Made by a program: the position numbers and the translations under genes. Below, in pieces: positions 63,463-64,000 of a stretch of DNA of 64,000 bases; position 1 is the stretch's first letter, and every line of letters begins with the position of its first letter. This stretch comes from Kribbella amoyensis (lineage in GTDB: Bacteria; Actinomycetota; Actinomycetes; Propionibacteriales; Kribbellaceae): positions 62,001 to 126,000 of the forward strand of contig NZ_VIVK01000001.1 of assembly GCF_007828865.1 (NCBI RefSeq), read 5' to 3'. The notes below the pieces were generated by a model. That model was not told the origin of the DNA. It did not search any database and worked only from the letters and a program-made list of their open reading frames with translations.

Positions 63463-64000
63463 TCAGTCGCCGACGGCGCGCTTGATCTCCGGTTCGACGG
63501 GCTCTTCGACCACCGGGTCCGGGACGACGGGGGCGTCCTCGAGCTCGGTCGGTTCGACGATGCGGGCGGACGAGAAGACCTCCGGGCCGGAGAGGTTGAT
63601 GGTGCGGACCGTGCGGTCCGGGGCCTTCTCCTTGTGCACGTACGTGGGCAGCGTCACGGGGACCGGGTCCCACAGCGCTTCCGACGACACGGGCGCGGTC
63701 GGCTTCTTCTCCGGTACCACGGGCTCCGGGGCGGCCGGCAGCTTCACCTCGACGGTCATCTCGTTGTCGGGTGAGGTCACCGGTGCCGTCGCCGGGCCGC
63801 GGTCGTGCCGGGCCTTGGCGCGGGCCTGGCGCTCGGCCGCGAGGGCGGCGCGTTCGCGGGCCTGCCGGCGGAGCTGCACGCGGGTGATCACGACGAAGGC
63901 CACGATCAGCCCGGCCGGGATCGCGACGCTCCACCAGAGCAGGATCTTCAGTCCGGCGAGGGCGACGACCGACAGCAGCGAAAGGGTCAGGATCGACAGC
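63463..64000 (-). CDS. SepX/GlpR-like divisome membrane protein (partial)
   Basis: The open frame continues past the window edge, so the N-terminus is missing. The visible part has two adjacent transmembrane helices (LSILTLSLLSVVALAGLKIL and WWSVAIPAGLIVAFVVI) followed by a basic Arg/Ala-rich stretch (RVQLRRQARERAALAAERQA), then a soluble Pro/Glu/Val-rich tail. This layout matches SepX/GlpR, an actinobacterial divisome component, and Rv0996 in M. tuberculosis, which is syntenic with PMT-rsmI. Identity rests on layout, so moderate confidence. Confidence 0.6.
   Translation of the reverse strand, partial: LSILTLSLLSVVALAGLKILLWWSVAIPAGLIVAFVVITRVQLRRQARERAALAAERQARAKARHDRGPATAPVTSPDNEMTVEVKLPAAPEPVVPEKKPTAPVSSEALWDPVPVTLPTYVHKEKAPDRTVRTINLSGPEVFSSARIVEPTELEDAPVVPDPVVEEPVEPEIKRAVGD

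Overview
This is about 64 kb of a high-GC actinobacterial chromosome. The core genes ispE, rsmA (ksgA), rpfB, tatD, metG, rsmI, a PMT mannosyltransferase and a SepX/GlpR-like membrane protein match, from memory, the set at M. tuberculosis Rv0996-Rv1011. Two MetRS types, an AfsR-type SARP, an alpha-galactosidase operon and XRE/DUF397 pairs point to a soil actinomycete, plausibly Nocardioidaceae/Kribbella. The genus is an inference.

Layout. 1-3.4 kb: a compact three-gene unit (circularly permuted ATP-grasp ligase, MetRS paralogue with a short C-terminus, small beta-rich protein) flanked by related inverted repeats. 3.6-6.7 kb: an AfsR-like SARP/NB-ARC/TPR regulator, followed by a strongly base-skewed intergenic region with nested inverted repeats. 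7-14 kb: the ispE-rsmA-rpfB-nitroreductase-tatD block and a large polytopic membrane protein. 14-19 kb: an SRPBCC protein, a first full-length MetRS and a secreted 5'-nucleotidase. 19-25 kb: an AraC regulator diverging from an alpha-galactosidase/sugar ABC operon that ends in a PhyH-type dioxygenase. 25-30.6 kb: a second full-length MetRS, rsmI coupled to a VapBC-type toxin-antitoxin pair, and PMT.

30.7-53.7 kb is accessory: a hicAB pair whose hicA carries a nonsense codon; an eight-gene minus-strand operon (peptide/metal-type ABC importer, SbnA-like PLP enzyme, PhyH oxygenase, DUF4213/DUF364-type protein, MFS exporter) with a Fur/Zur-type box over its -35, best read as a metallophore biosynthesis, export and uptake locus; a flavin reductase/MarR pair; a copper cluster (CopD, CopC, YcnI, Met/His-rich membrane protein); assorted single genes; and furA-katG with a recognisable leaderless furA promoter.

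53.8-63.2 kb looks like a decayed island. It has an XRE regulator split by a stop codon, DUF397, MFS and several very small genes, with related recognition motifs at two promoters. A DddA/SCP1.201-like deaminase toxin is separated from its Imm1-type immunity gene by an IS110-family element. The island ends in a serine-recombinase remnant beside tRNA-Ala(CGC). Core genes resume with the SepX-like protein, cut by the window edge.

The strongest candidates for undescribed biology are the Fur/Zur-type metallophore locus, the ATP-grasp plus MetRS-paralogue unit, and the IS110-split deaminase toxin/immunity locus.
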